Positions 1-9,660 of a DNA stretch of 64,000 nt are shown here, in pieces (position 1 is the stretch's first letter; every line of letters begins with the position of its first letter). Origin of the DNA: Acidaminobacter sp. JC074 (GTDB taxonomy: Bacteria > Bacillota > Clostridia > Peptostreptococcales > Acidaminobacteraceae); NCBI RefSeq assembly GCF_022496765.1, contig NZ_VANV01000003.1, forward strand, positions 24,001 to 88,000. Reading direction: 5' to 3'. The notes beneath the pieces are model-generated. The model did not search any database, was not told the DNA's origin, and saw nothing but the letters and a program-made list of their open reading frames with translations. A program made the position numbers and the translations under genes.

Positions 1-2
1 AT

Positions 3-899
3 AGAGATTATAATTATTTGAATACTGATAATGAGTTTCAGAAAGTGAAAGATTTTTTAAGAGGTCTAGAGGCTTATAAGAATCATGACAACAACTGGGA
101 TCCAAGTCGTTTTGATTGGTGGCGTTACAGTTACCATTACAACAAAGACCAGCATTTTTTTGAAAAGAGTACCCACTACTGGACGCATGATGACGAAGTT
201 GTGGCATTGGCCATATCGGAGTATGGAGAAAAAGATATCTTCATACTTGTGCATCCAGATCATCATGACCTATATGATTCGGTTATTGATTGGGTTATAG
301 ATGTGTTTGGCAAAGGCAAAGAAGAAATTATTTCACCTGTTTTTTTAATTGATCCTTATAAGGTGGCTAAACTTGAAGAAAGAGGTTTTGTAAAAGGCAG
401 ACATGAAAACAATGTAAGAACTTATGATTTGACCAGCTATGATTTTGAGTATGAACTGGATGCATCTTTTAGACTATTAAATTTTTCTGATTATCTGGAC
501 TATAAAAGCAAGAGTCGACTGATCTGCAGCGCTTTTTCTAAAAAAGAACACCCAGTTTCTAGAATAGAATCCTTTATGAAGACACCTGGTTATATGGCTG
601 ATTTAGATCTGATTTGCATCAATCAGGATAATGAAGCTGTGGCTTATTGTACAGGCTGGCTTGAACAGCATAATGAAAAGCTTGGTTATATTGAGCCTAT
701 GGGGGTTCATGAGGCTTATAGAAGAAGGGGGTTAGGTAAAGCTTTGGCCAAGGCGTGTTTTAAAAGACTGCGTGACAAAGGTGTCGACTTTGCAACTATT
801 GCTTCTAATGCAGAACCCGATGTTTCTAACTACTTATACGACTCATTAAAGCCAATTGGGAAAAAGTCGGGTTATGAGTTTGTACTTAAGCTGACCTAG
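3..899 (+). CDS. GNAT-family N-acetyltransferase, 5' end outside window
   Basis: The reading frame is open back to base 3 without a stop. The TTG at 18 has no ribosome site before it, so the true start probably lies upstream of the window. The C-terminal third carries the GNAT acetyl-CoA motif A: 'GYIEPMGVHEAYRRRGLGKA', with the R-R-R-G-L-G-K-A pyrophosphate loop, followed by a typical 'NAEPDVSNYLYDSL' motif-B region. The N-terminal half is not clearly a second GNAT domain but has the length of the two-domain Firmicutes type. The acceptor substrate cannot be inferred. It is followed after 31 bases by an AraC regulator on the same strand, which may or may not be related in function. Confidence 0.8.
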   Translation, partial: RDYNYLNTDNEFQKVKDFLRGLEAYKNHDNNWDPSRFDWWRYSYHYNKDQHFFEKSTHYWTHDDEVVALAISEYGEKDIFILVHPDHHDLYDSVIDWVIDVFGKGKEEIISPVFLIDPYKVAKLEERGFVKGRHENNVRTYDLTSYDFEYELDASFRLLNFSDYLDYKSKSRLICSAFSKKEHPVSRIESFMKTPGYMADLDLICINQDNEAVAYCTGWLEQHNEKLGYIEPMGVHEAYRRRGLGKALAKACFKRLRDKGVDFATIASNAEPDVSNYLYDSLKPIGKKSGYEFVLKLT

Positions 900-930
900 A
901 AAAAGTCAAAGAATTTGTTATAATCAAGGT

Positions 931-1719
931 ATGAAAAAGATAAAAATGACATTTTACAACAAGGTTGACGAAAAGCTAAAACCTTATATCAGGCATTATT
1001 TCGTGACTTATGGCGACTTAGATGAAAACGAAAAAATGCAGCTCCTTCCAATGGATCACTATGATATTATAGTGCCAGTTGAAGGTAAACTTTCATATGT
1101 CCTTCATGGTCATAAAATGCCCTTAGACAGTGCTTTGGTTCATGGTTTAAGACATAAGAATATCACATTAGAACAATCTGGTTTTGTGAGGGCGTGGGGC
1201 ATATCTTTTACACCTTGGGGATTTTATGCCTTTTATGGAGCTCATATGTCAAAACTAACGGATAAGATTTTAAAGCTATCCGATTGCATACCTGAGTTGA
1301 ATACAGTTATTGATAATGTAAATGGATTCGAGATGAATCAAGTGATTGATGCATTGGAGGACTACTTGACTGAAAACATCCCTGAAAAGTTTGACTACAA
1401 TCTAATTGAGGCATTTATAGATGGGGACCTTAATGTCGGTGATTTCTGTATTAAACATGGTATACAAAGAAGAAGCTTTGAAAGACGTTTTTTAAAGATC
1501 ATAGGTGTATCACCCAAAGACTTTAAGGGCATTAGGCAGTTTGAAATTGCCTCTAGAGCTCTACTTTATGATGAACAAAGACTGTCAGAAATTGCTCTAT
1601 ACAGTGATTATTATGATCAAGCACACTTTACAAAAAACTTTAAAAAATACGCCTCTTATACACCGAAGGCCTTTGTAAAAGAAAAGCCTGCTCTGAAGTC
1701 AAAAATAGATTTCGACTAG
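931..1719 (+). CDS. AraC-family transcriptional regulator
   Basis: A 262-residue protein with an AraC-type double helix-turn-helix in its last ~100 residues: 'GDFCIKHGIQRRSFERRF' is the first HTH and 'LSEIALYSDYYDQAHFTKNF' the second, with the family's 'P-K-x-F' ending. The N-terminal ~150 residues resemble the DUF6597 cupin-like sensor found in this subgroup ('MDHYDIIVPVEGKL', 'AWGISFTPWGFYAF'). The ATG has only a short AAGG a few bases upstream. A TATAAT ends about seven bases before the start, so the mRNA leader may be extremely short. The ligand and targets are unknown; the neighbouring tautomerase gene is a possible target. Confidence 0.85.
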   Translation: MKKIKMTFYNKVDEKLKPYIRHYFVTYGDLDENEKMQLLPMDHYDIIVPVEGKLSYVLHGHKMPLDSALVHGLRHKNITLEQSGFVRAWGISFTPWGFYAFYGAHMSKLTDKILKLSDCIPELNTVIDNVNGFEMNQVIDALEDYLTENIPEKFDYNLIEAFIDGDLNVGDFCIKHGIQRRSFERRFLKIIGVSPKDFKGIRQFEIASRALLYDEQRLSEIALYSDYYDQAHFTKNFKKYASYTPKAFVKEKPALKSKIDFD

Positions 1720-1783
1720 TGTCGCATTTCTACAATAAACATACTTCTAATCATGCTATTATGTTTTCAAAGGAGGACATAAT

Positions 1784-1987
1784 ATGCCAACAATAAGAGT
1801 AACATCTACACCGCTGAGTATGGAACAGAAGCGTGAGCTTGTGGAAAGATTGACTCAAGTATCTATGGAAGTCACAGGTGCACCAGAGCAGTTTCATACA
1901 GTTTTAATAGAGGAACTATCACCTGAATCAATGGGTGTTGGTAAAAAGACAGTTGAAACAATCATTGCGGAACTAAAAGCAAAGTAA
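1784..1987 (+). CDS. 4-oxalocrotonate tautomerase-like protein
   Basis: A 67-residue tautomerase-superfamily protein of the usual 4-OT subunit size. The mature protein would begin at Pro after removal of Met ('M-P-T-I-R-V'), and this N-terminal proline is the family's catalytic base. The pattern 'LSMEQKRELVERLTQVSMEV' and the late 'ESMGVGKKTV' segment fit the beta-alpha-beta fold. A strong AAAGGAGG ribosome site lies at the right spacing. Such small tautomerases are widespread in Firmicutes and their physiological substrate is usually unknown, so no aromatic degradation role should be assumed; no catabolic genes are nearby. Confidence 0.85.
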   Translation: MPTIRVTSTPLSMEQKRELVERLTQVSMEVTGAPEQFHTVLIEELSPESMGVGKKTVETIIAELKAK

Positions 1988-1988
1988 G

Positions 1989-2013
1989 GAACATCTTTAT
2001 GATGTTCTTTTTC
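1989..2013 (+). terminator. Rho-independent terminator after the tautomerase gene
   Basis: Perfect 7-bp stem GAACATC/GATGTTC with a TTTAT loop, followed by a T run. It separates the tautomerase gene from the valS promoter. Confidence 0.8.
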
Positions 2014-2021
2014 TATTGTTA

Positions 2022-2050
2022 TTGACAGTTAACATTTCCTTTATTATAAT
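2022..2050 (+). promoter_or_regulatory. Sigma-A promoter of the valS T-box transcript
   Basis: Perfect consensus: TTGACA at 2022-2027, a 17-base spacer, and TATAAT at 2045-2050. The predicted start is near 2057, just ahead of the T-box leader. Confidence 0.9.
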
Positions 2051-2056
2051 GATATA

Positions 2057-2285
2057 AAATCAATGAAAAAGAGGAGTAGACAATACTTGCTTTTAGAGAG
2101 AAAAATGTTTTGGTGGAAGTTTTTCAGTAAAGGTTGTTGAAGGTAGCTTTGGAGATGCTGTTCTGAATAAGTAGGAACAGACGGGTTAGATACGTTACAT
2201 CGATAATGAGTGTCAGTGCTTGCGCTGGAATTTGGGTGGTACCGCGATCTTTCGTCCCATATGAGGATGAAGGGTTTTTTATATT
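2057..2285 (+). ncRNA. T-box leader controlling valS
   Basis: The leader has a canonical T-box sequence TGGTACCGCG (within 2234-2246) in an antiterminator. This is followed by an intrinsic terminator whose stem TTCGTCC/GGATGAA (2251-2270) ends in TTTTTT. Upstream are the conserved GGAGTAGA element and a Stem I with GAGAG and a distal hairpin (GAAAAA/TTTTTC arms around 2098-2126). A plausible valine specifier is GTA at 2143-2145, in the context GAAG-GTA; the GTT further on is an alternative. Uncharged tRNA-Val would stabilise the antiterminator and allow valS transcription. Confidence 0.93.
2251..2281 (+). terminator. T-box-controlled intrinsic terminator of valS
   Basis: The stem TTCGTCC/GGATGAA (one G-T pair) around a 7-base loop, ending in GGG then TTTTTT, is mutually exclusive with the antiterminator that uses the same CGTCCC segment. 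Confidence 0.85.
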
Positions 2286-2345
2286 TTTTGAGAAAGTCTT
2301 CATCAAACACAAAGGTTTATAAACAGTATTTGAAAGGAGATCAAA

Positions 2346-4994
2346 ATGGCAGAGTTAAAAATGGGCACAACCTATGACCCTAAGTCATTTGAGGAAAAGA
2401 TTTACGAAAAGTGGGAAGAGACTAAAGCTTTCGAAGCCAACGTAAATAAAGAGAAAGAGCCTTATACAATCGTTCTTCCTCCACCAAACATCACTGGTCA
2501 GTTACACATGGGTCATGCACTTGACCACACATTACAGGATGTTTTAATTAGATTTAAGAGAATGCAGGGTTATGAAGCATTATGGCTTCCAGGAACAGAC
2601 CATGCTTCTATAGCAACAGAAGTTAAGGTCTTAGAACACTTAAGAAACACTGAAGGTCTATCTAAAGAAGATTTAGGTAGAGATAATTTCTTAAAGCATG
2701 CATGGGCATGGAGAGAAGAATACGGTGGACGTATTGTAAGACAAATGAAAAAGCTTGGTAACTCATGTGACTGGTCTAAAGAGAGATTTACTTTGGATGA
2801 AGGTTGTAATGATGCTGTTACAGAAGTATTCCTAAGACTTTATGAAAAGGGTTATATCTACAAGGGCTACAGATTAAACAACTGGTGTCCAGATTGTAAG
2901 ACGACTTTATCGGATGCGGAAGTTGATCATGAAGAAAAATCAGGTAACTTCTGGCATATTAAGTACTTTATCAAGGATTCTGATGAGTATTTAGAAATTG
3001 CCACTACTAGACCAGAAACATTAATTGGTGATACGGCTGTTGCTGTAAATCCTAATGATGACAGATACAAACACTTAATCGGTAAAACATGTATCTTACC
3101 AATCGTAGGTAGAGAATTGCCTATCGTTGGTGATGAGTATGTAGACATTGAATTAGGTACGGGTGCTCTAAAGGTAACACCTGCTCATGACCCTAATGAC
3201 TTTGAAATTGGTAAGCGTCATGATTTAGAGCAGATCATCGTAATGAACGAAGATGCGACAATGAACAAGCTTGCAGGTAAGTATGAAGGTATGGATCGTT
3301 ATGAGTGTAGAATAGCGCTTGTTAAGGATTTAGAAGAAGCTGATTTATTAGTAGAAATCAAAGCACATGACCACAATGTTGGTACTTGCTATAGATGTCA
3401 TACAGTAATCGAGCCGATGCTTTCTGACCAGTGGTTTGTTAAGATGGAAGACTTAGCTAAGCCTGCAAATGAAGCTGTAAATAATGGCAAAATGAAGTTT
3501 GTTCCTGAGAGATTTGATAAAATCTATTACTCTTGGATGGACAATGTAAGAGACTGGTGTATATCTAGACAGTTATGGTGGGGACATAGAATTCCGGCAT
3601 ACTACTGTGACGCTTGTAAACAAGTTCATGTAGCTAAGGAAATGCCAGATGTATGTACAGCTTGTGGACACACAAACTTTACTCAAGATCCTGATGTATT
3701 AGATACTTGGTTCTCATCTGCTTTATGGCCTTTCTCAACATTAGGTTGGCCAGAAAAAACACCTGAGTTGGATTACTTCTACCCAACAAATGTATTGGTT
3801 ACGGGTTATGATATCATTTTCTTCTGGGTTGCGAGAATGTTATTCTCAGGCTTAGAGCAAATGGGTGAAGTACCTTTCCATGATACCTTGATTCATGGTC
3901 TTGTTAGAGCATCAGATGGTAGAAAGATGTCGAAGTCATATGGTAATGGTATTGATCCATTAGAAGTAATTGACAAGTATGGTGCAGATGCACTTAGATT
4001 TATGTTATGTACTGGTAACTCACCAGGTAATGACTTCCGTTTCTACATGGAAAAAGTAGAAGCATCAAGAAACTTTGCTAATAAATTATGGAATGCTTCT
4101 AGATTTGTAATGATGGGTCTAGAGGATAAAGATTATACTTTAACTGGTGATGAAAAATTAGAGTTATCAGACAAGTGGATATTATCTAGAGTGAATGCTG
4201 TGATTGAAGAAGTAACATCTAACTTAGACAAGTATGAGTTAGGTATTGCTGCTGATAAGATCTATGGTTTTATCTGGGATGAGTATTGCGACTGGTACAT
4301 TGAGCTTTCTAAGAAACGTCTTTACAGTGAAGATGAGACTGAAAAAGAAACTGCTCAAAAGGTACTTATTAAGGTTCTTAAGGATATGCTTAAGCTTCTT
4401 CATCCGTTTATGCCATTCATCACTGAAGAAATTTGGTCACACTTACCAGGTACATCAAGTGATTTAATCACGGCTCAGTGGCCTAAGGTAATTGCAGATA
4501 ACAATGATCAAGCTTCTGAAAAATCAATGAGAATCATCATGGAAGCAATTAAGAATGTACGTAACGTAAGAAGTGAAATGGATGTTAAGCCATCTAGAAA
4601 AGCTAAGGTTATCGTAGTTGCAAATGAAGAAATTTCAAACTTATTCAGTGAAAATGCAAACTACTTTACAGCATTGGCTTCAGCTTCTGAAATTGGTTTA
4701 GATTCTAAAGACAATATTCCAGAGGATGCAGTTGCTGTTGTTACTGAAGGTGCAGAATTATTCTTACCGCTTGCTGATTTAGTAGACTTTTCTAAGGAAG
4801 TAGAAAGATTAGAAAAAGAGAAGAAGAAATTAGAATCTGAAGTTGAGAGAGTTGTTAAGAAACTTTCTAATGAAGGTTTTGTAAAGAAGGCGCCTGAGAA
4901 GTTAATCAATGCTGAAAAAGAAAAGCAAGTTAAATATCAGGAAATGCTTGATAGTGTTAATGAAAGAATTGAGGCTATGAAGGCTAAAATGTAA
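2346..4994 (+). CDS. valS: Valyl-tRNA synthetase
   Basis: An 882-residue class Ia synthetase, normal length, that charges tRNA-Val in the cytosol. Signature motifs are present: '[15 protein letters not shown]' with the HIGH-type HMGH at residues 54-57, and '[11 protein letters not shown]' with KMSKS near residue 527. The editing (CP1) domain lies between them ('[16 protein letters not shown]'). Cys pairs typical of the zinc-binding inserts are visible (CPDC, CYRC, 'YYCDACK' with 'VCTACG'). The C-terminal ~65 residues form the coiled-coil arm '[20 protein letters not shown]'. The start is fixed by AAAGGAG ten bases upstream. Expression is under the T-box leader, and a strong terminator follows directly. 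Confidence 0.98.
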   Translation: MAELKMGTTYDPKSFEEKIYEKWEETKAFEANVNKEKEPYTIVLPPPNITGQLHMGHALDHTLQDVLIRFKRMQGYEALWLPGTDHASIATEVKVLEHLRNTEGLSKEDLGRDNFLKHAWAWREEYGGRIVRQMKKLGNSCDWSKERFTLDEGCNDAVTEVFLRLYEKGYIYKGYRLNNWCPDCKTTLSDAEVDHEEKSGNFWHIKYFIKDSDEYLEIATTRPETLIGDTAVAVNPNDDRYKHLIGKTCILPIVGRELPIVGDEYVDIELGTGALKVTPAHDPNDFEIGKRHDLEQIIVMNEDATMNKLAGKYEGMDRYECRIALVKDLEEADLLVEIKAHDHNVGTCYRCHTVIEPMLSDQWFVKMEDLAKPANEAVNNGKMKFVPERFDKIYYSWMDNVRDWCISRQLWWGHRIPAYYCDACKQVHVAKEMPDVCTACGHTNFTQDPDVLDTWFSSALWPFSTLGWPEKTPELDYFYPTNVLVTGYDIIFFWVARMLFSGLEQMGEVPFHDTLIHGLVRASDGRKMSKSYGNGIDPLEVIDKYGADALRFMLCTGNSPGNDFRFYMEKVEASRNFANKLWNASRFVMMGLEDKDYTLTGDEKLELSDKWILSRVNAVIEEVTSNLDKYELGIAADKIYGFIWDEYCDWYIELSKKRLYSEDETEKETAQKVLIKVLKDMLKLLHPFMPFITEEIWSHLPGTSSDLITAQWPKVIADNNDQASEKSMRIIMEAIKNVRNVRSEMDVKPSRKAKVIVVANEEISNLFSENANYFTALASASEIGLDSKDNIPEDAVAVVTEGAELFLPLADLVDFSKEVERLEKEKKKLESEVERVVKKLSNEGFVKKAPEKLINAEKEKQVKYQEMLDSVNERIEAMKAKM

Positions 4995-4996
4995 TC

Positions 4997-5021
4997 AAAG
5001 GCGGTTTTACCGCCTTTTCTT
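4997..5021 (+). terminator. Terminator after valS
   Basis: Stem AAAGGCGG/CCGCCTTT with a TTTTA-type loop and a trailing TTTTCTTT. It lies only 14 bases before the folC start, so folC may depend on read-through. Confidence 0.85.
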
Positions 5022-5034
5022 TAGAGGTTTTTTT

Positions 5035-6291
5035 ATGAATAAATTAGACTTTGAAAATTGGTTGGATCAAATAAAATCATATGGTATAAAACCCGGTTTG
5101 TCTAGGGTCAAAGAACTCTTGAATCGACTGGATAATCCCCAAAACAAACTGGATATCATTCATATTACCGGTACCAATGGTAAGGGGACAACAGCAACAG
5201 TACTAACGAATATCCTAAGAAAAGCTGATTATAAGGTTGGGCAGTTTTCAACGCCTTCTATTATCAGTTTTAATCATATGTTTGATATTCATGGGCCTAT
5301 TAGTGATGAGAGGTTGTTTGAACTTTCAGCTAGAATTAAATCCTTATGTGAAGACATGTTATCTGATGGTTTAGAATATCCTACAGAATATGAAATCATA
5401 GCAGCCATTATGTACTTATATTTTTATGAAGAGCATGTGGATTTTGCAGTGGTTGAGGTGGCCATGGGTGGAGAAAACGACTGCACCAATGTGATGGACT
5501 TTTCTATTCTCTCTATTATAACGCCGATTTCACTTGACCATACAGGTTTTCTAGGAGACACGGTCTTAGATATTGCAAAAGAAAAATCGGGTGTTATCAA
5601 AAATAATTCAGCACTGATCATGCATCCTCAGCTTAAAGACGTTGAAGACTTCTTGCGAGCAGACTGTCAACGAAAAATGGCTCTTGTAAAAAGTTTTGAT
5701 CCGGATGTAATTTGTTCATATGATGAGCTTATGAGTTTCTCATATAAGGGCTTAAAACTCCAAACAAGACTTATGGGTAAACATCAGGCAGCGAATATTA
5801 TTGGTGTATTAGAAGCTGTACACTATTTGAATGTTAAGGGTTATACCAGTGTTTCAAATGATCACATGTTAGAAGGTGTATTAGAGACTGGCTTTGAAGG
5901 CAGATTTGAAAGAATCGATCAATGGATATTGGATGGAGCCCATAATCATGAAAGTCTTATGGCTTTAAAAGATGTTCTAGAATCCTTGAATCTTTATGAT
6001 TTGGTGGGGGTTTTTGGTGCTTTAAGGGATAAGACCATCGATGAGGCCTTAATGGCTCTAAGGGGACATTTTAGGAGGGTGATCTTAACTGAACCCAATA
6101 GTTTCAGAAAACTTGATGTAGAGCTTCTGAAAGAAAAGTTTGAATCCTTGGGTTATGACAACTTAAGAGTAAGTAGATCCATTGAAGATGCCTATATTCA
6201 GGCCGAAAAGATATCAGGTACAAAATTGGGCTTTGGTTCCTTTTATATGATAGGTGATTTAAGAAGGTATATAAAGAATGACACTCGATGA
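5035..6291 (+). CDS. folC: Folylpolyglutamate synthase / dihydrofolate synthase
   Basis: A 418-residue Mur-ligase-superfamily enzyme that adds glutamate to (dihydro)pteroate or folates using ATP. The P-loop 'HITGTNGKGTTAT' is at residues 43-55. The Mur/FolC central motif 'EVAMGGENDCTNVMD' and 'ITPISLDHTGFLGDT' carry the metal and carbamate-site residues, and the C-terminal domain begins at 'DGAHNHESLMAL'. The length is normal. The valS-folC order is common in clostridia. The ATG is preceded by AGAGG. The stop codon lies inside the stem of a terminator shared with the convergent surface cluster. Whether it acts as both DHFS and FPGS cannot be told from sequence. Confidence 0.95.
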   Translation: MNKLDFENWLDQIKSYGIKPGLSRVKELLNRLDNPQNKLDIIHITGTNGKGTTATVLTNILRKADYKVGQFSTPSIISFNHMFDIHGPISDERLFELSARIKSLCEDMLSDGLEYPTEYEIIAAIMYLYFYEEHVDFAVVEVAMGGENDCTNVMDFSILSIITPISLDHTGFLGDTVLDIAKEKSGVIKNNSALIMHPQLKDVEDFLRADCQRKMALVKSFDPDVICSYDELMSFSYKGLKLQTRLMGKHQAANIIGVLEAVHYLNVKGYTSVSNDHMLEGVLETGFEGRFERIDQWILDGAHNHESLMALKDVLESLNLYDLVGVFGALRDKTIDEALMALRGHFRRVILTEPNSFRKLDVELLKEKFESLGYDNLRVSRSIEDAYIQAEKISGTKLGFGSFYMIGDLRRYIKNDTR

Positions 6292-6303
6292 GTGTCATTT
6301 CAT
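6277..6303. terminator. Bidirectional terminator between folC and the surface cluster
   Basis: A perfect 10-bp inverted repeat AATGACACTC/GAGTGTCATT with a 3-base loop, at 6277-6299. The folC stop (6289-6291) and the stop of the convergent gene (6295-6297) both lie within it. Confidence 0.85.
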
Positions 6304-7125
6304 ATTTATCCAGGATTCCAGGTCGTGTACACCATAATGAATGAAGTTACACCTTTTCTTGAATCTCAGTTTTATTTCATTAAATGTTTGTAAGACTGTT
6401 GTCTTTTCCTGACCGGCAAAGGAGATGTGTTCACCTTCTTCAGAAGGTCTTGTTTCTAAAGTGACGATAAGTTTTTTTTCGTTTTCTTTGGAATAATCTG
6501 CTTCATTTTCTATTAAAGTCAAAACACCATTATCGCCATATAGCTTATTTCGATAAGCCATGACTGTCACTTCATCAGATGTTCTAATTATCCATTCAGC
6601 CAGGTTTTCGTCTAATTTCATGTTAGAAAGCTTAACATCATCATACCAAAATGGGATGACAATATTTAAGGTCAAATCAGACGTCTGGGCTTGTTTCTGT
6701 GCCTCTAAAATCAAATCCTGAAAGGTCTGGTAATCTGATTCAGTGTCCCTGTCCTTAAGAACATAGGGTTCAATATCCAATATAATTCCCTCAAAATGAG
6801 GATACCTTGATGGGTCGAGTTCGCTTATGTACTTAAAAAACTTATTCAGTTTATTAGGCTTATCAATCCATGTATATGAACCGTTAAGAGCATAAACAGA
6901 TATATGCTTGTCTGAGATCAAAGCCAGCTTTTCCTCGAATAAGTCTTCATCACTTGAGCAGTACAAGTAAATTTTATTAAAACCATCCTCTTTTATATCT
7001 GATAATAATTCTTCATCTATTAAGTTGATGTCCCAAACAAACATGGCTTGATCTATAGGCTCAGCAGGGCAAAAACAGCACGCTGAGTTCATGATTAAAT
7101 ACCATGTTAATAAAATCAATATCAT
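6295..7125 (-). CDS. Secreted GH18-like TIM-barrel protein
   Basis: A 276-residue protein with an N-terminal hydrophobic segment (residues 1-13) and then a Cys-containing 'NSACCFC', so it is probably exported, perhaps membrane-tethered. The lipobox is not canonical. The pattern 'FEGIILDIEPY' near residue 112 matches the beta-4 catalytic strand of GH18-like hydrolases (D-x-E, the acid E following D-I). 'VIPFWYDD' and 'EVTVMAYRNK' look like later barrel strands of the same family. I infer that it binds or trims the polymer made by the adjacent glycosyltransferase. It is the last gene of the minus-strand cluster, seven bases after the GT2 stop. A chitinase activity should not be assumed. Confidence 0.6.
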   Translation of the reverse strand: MILILLTWYLIMNSACCFCPAEPIDQAMFVWDINLIDEELLSDIKEDGFNKIYLYCSSDEDLFEEKLALISDKHISVYALNGSYTWIDKPNKLNKFFKYISELDPSRYPHFEGIILDIEPYVLKDRDTESDYQTFQDLILEAQKQAQTSDLTLNIVIPFWYDDVKLSNMKLDENLAEWIIRTSDEVTVMAYRNKLYGDNGVLTLIENEADYSKENEKKLIVTLETRPSEEGEHISFAGQEKTTVLQTFNEIKLRFKKRCNFIHYGVHDLESWINMK

Positions 7126-7132
7126 TTCATAC

Positions 7133-8548
7133 CTAAACTTTCTCTGTTTTTAGGTGTTCGCTTCTACTGATGCTGCCCCAAGAGTGTCCCTTTCTAAAAT
7201 ATTCAAAGGTTCCGATGATTCTCAAGATGGAATTGTACTGCCTGTAACCAAATGCTTCAACGATTGCCAAACCGATAAAGGTTAAGAGGTACCTGAACTT
7301 GTACTGGTTGTCCATCATATAAAAATCAAGTATCATAGCTGAAACTGAGACGATGACGCTGTAGAAGATATACACTGTAAAAAAGGTCATTAAAAACTGA
7401 ACATTGATAAATCCTGTGATAAAGGAAATTATAATGGTCAAAAATCCGATGACTTCGAAAAAGGGTGAAAGCATCTCATAAAACAAGTAATAGGCATATG
7501 AGAAGAACCCTATCCAACCAAAACGGGGATTTAAAAATATATATCGGTGTTCTATCAAACTTTCCATCAAACCTTTATGCCAGCGTTTTCTCTGAACGCC
7601 AAGGTCTTTCATGGTAGAAGGTACCTGTGTCCAACAAATGGCTGTTGGTACATAGGATATCCGATATTCTCTTTTGTTTCTCCTGAAGAAGGAATGAATG
7701 TTGACAACAATCATCATGTCTTCTCCGAGACTCTTATTTTTGTATCCACCAATATCTATAATAACATCTTTCTTAAATAAACCGAAGGCCCCTGAGATAA
7801 TTAAATTACCGTTAAACTGATTGAACCAGACTCGGGTAGTGATAAATATACGAGCGTATTCGACCATTTGCATAAGAACAACAAAGTTCTTAGGTATAAA
7901 GGTCTTCTTTATCTGACCGTTTTCTATAACAACTTGATTGGCAATCTTGATGTTGCCTCCAACTGCAATGGTTCTATCATCTTCCATAGTGGGCATGCTG
8001 ATTTGTTTAAGAGAATCTCTTGCAAGCAACATGGAATCTGCATCGAGAGCAACAACATAAGGAAATCTAGCAGTGTTTAGACCTACATTTAAGGCATCAG
8101 CCTTACCACCATTTTTCTTTCTTGCTAGTGTTAAAAAAACATTTCCTACTCTAGCAGAATGTACACTTTCAACTTCTTGGGTATGGAGTCTTCTTCGTAC
8201 TGGTCGATTGGTCTCTTTGAGTTGATACTTATCAATGATCACTTGAGAAGTTAAATCTTTTGATCCGTCATCGATAACAATTACTTCATATTCAGGGTAG
8301 TCTAAGTCGAGTAGTGATGCTAAGCAATCGCATATGGTCACTTCTTCGTTGTAAGCTGGAACTAAGACTGAAATTGGGATGAAGTTTTTTTCGTTTCTGA
8401 TGTATAAATCATTGTCATGTCTTTCTCTTTCTTTGTGGTCAAACAAGTTAATCAGTGCATATACTGTCGACAGAAAGAAAATTACTGCATACAGAAAAAT
8501 ATAGATCATGAAGAGCCAGTTGATACCATCAACAATATTTTCTAACAT
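7133..8548 (-). CDS. Processive family-2 glycosyltransferase, membrane-bound
   Basis: A 471-residue membrane GT2 of the cellulose/hyaluronan/PNAG synthase type. It has an N-terminal TM segment (about 10-35) and the cytoplasmic GT-A core: 'VPAYNEEVTICDCLASLL' with 'VIVIDDGSKD', a DxD-like 'VALDADSML', the acceptor motif 'GED', and the 'QRKRWHKGL' (Q-x-x-R-W) motif typical of processive synthases. Three to four TM helices follow at the C-terminus. It would polymerise a nucleotide-sugar and pass the chain through its own membrane channel. The sugar cannot be read from the sequence. It lies ten bases after the HEAT-repeat gene and is the likely catalytic centre of this cluster. Confidence 0.9.
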   Translation of the reverse strand: MLENIVDGINWLFMIYIFLYAVIFFLSTVYALINLFDHKERERHDNDLYIRNEKNFIPISVLVPAYNEEVTICDCLASLLDLDYPEYEVIVIDDGSKDLTSQVIIDKYQLKETNRPVRRRLHTQEVESVHSARVGNVFLTLARKKNGGKADALNVGLNTARFPYVVALDADSMLLARDSLKQISMPTMEDDRTIAVGGNIKIANQVVIENGQIKKTFIPKNFVVLMQMVEYARIFITTRVWFNQFNGNLIISGAFGLFKKDVIIDIGGYKNKSLGEDMMIVVNIHSFFRRNKREYRISYVPTAICWTQVPSTMKDLGVQRKRWHKGLMESLIEHRYIFLNPRFGWIGFFSYAYYLFYEMLSPFFEVIGFLTIIISFITGFINVQFLMTFFTVYIFYSVIVSVSAMILDFYMMDNQYKFRYLLTFIGLAIVEAFGYRQYNSILRIIGTFEYFRKGHSWGSISRSEHLKTEKV

Positions 8549-8558
8549 TTAGAACTCC

Positions 8559-9656
8559 TTAATCTGTTAAGTGTTTAGCGTATTCCATTGCACCTGCTGC
8601 AAAATTGTCATCTAGTTCATTTATGAAACTTTCTACGTTTTCATCTGAGTAACCCAAATGATTGGTTAAATGTCCTAATATAGCGATTGCAGTATTGGTT
8701 CTGACGTACCAGTTGAAATCACCTAATGAGTCGATAATATCATCTAATACAAAGTAATCAGTATAGTTAGATAAGGTTTTAGCAGCAATGGCTCTAACTT
8801 CCCAATAAGTACTTTTTAGATTTGACCTTATGGTTGGCAAAACATTTGGGTACTGAACTGCACCAAAGTATTTTAAGAGCTGTATCTGCTCTTCTTTGTC
8901 TTGTGTTGTTTTTAAGTAGGCATCGAAAATTTTTAGTGGTGTTTCAGCAATTTCGTTGTTGAAGTAGTTGATGACAAGAAGTTTAAGTTCGTGATTAAAC
9001 TGATTAAAGCTTTCTACTAACTTTTGATTCAGAATATCCTTATCACCCTCAAAGTTATCTAGGATATCGGTGAGTACTTTCTTACTCATGTAACGTCTTT
9101 CAGCTGAAGTAATCATCAGTGACTTAACTAGAGCATCTGAATTGCCAATCTTAGAAATCGCTGACATACAGTTGAATCTGGAGTTGATGGATATACTGTT
9201 GACACCCTCTATCAAATAGGAGATCACACTGGAATGATTGTGCCTGAACTCACCTAACATAAAGACATTTTGAATATGTCTGACACCACCGTTGGACCGG
9301 GTGTTTTTTAATCTTCGTATGATGTAGTCATGATACATAGCCATATAGTCTGAGACGAAAGGTCTTTCTTTTTCGTTAGATGTAAACTCCAAGATGACTT
9401 CTTGGAATACTTTTTCATAAGCTCTTTGCTTAAGACGACCTTTAATGACATTGATTTTATCTTTTGAAGTTGACATCTTGAACTTATGGGCATAAAAACT
9501 CTCCTGAATTAAGGTTGCAAACTCAGGATGAATTCTGTTAACTCTTCTGTTAAAACGTTTGTTGCTCCAATCGGTATAAACCAAGTAGATCAATGATGAA
9601 ACAATAATGGTTACGAAGGAGAAGAGCATCATGTAAATAAATATAATGGCAAACAT
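8559..9656 (-). CDS. Membrane-anchored HEAT-repeat protein
   Basis: A 365-residue protein with an N-terminal TM helix (residues 1-27) followed by a basic stretch, then an all-helical body. The C-terminal half contains HEAT-like repeats ('VLPTIRSNLKSTYWEVRAIAAKTL', 'DDIIDSLGDFNWYVRTNTAI' in part). HEAT repeats are protein-binding scaffolds. Placed directly before the processive glycosyltransferase, it may be a cytoplasmic-face assembly or regulatory partner; this is inference from position only. No catalytic motif is visible. Confidence 0.7.
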   Translation of the reverse strand: MFAIIFIYMMLFSFVTIIVSSLIYLVYTDWSNKRFNRRVNRIHPEFATLIQESFYAHKFKMSTSKDKINVIKGRLKQRAYEKVFQEVILEFTSNEKERPFVSDYMAMYHDYIIRRLKNTRSNGGVRHIQNVFMLGEFRHNHSSVISYLIEGVNSISINSRFNCMSAISKIGNSDALVKSLMITSAERRYMSKKVLTDILDNFEGDKDILNQKLVESFNQFNHELKLLVINYFNNEIAETPLKIFDAYLKTTQDKEEQIQLLKYFGAVQYPNVLPTIRSNLKSTYWEVRAIAAKTLSNYTDYFVLDDIIDSLGDFNWYVRTNTAIAILGHLTNHLGYSDENVESFINELDDNFAAGAMEYAKHLTD

Positions 9657-9660
9657 ATTT

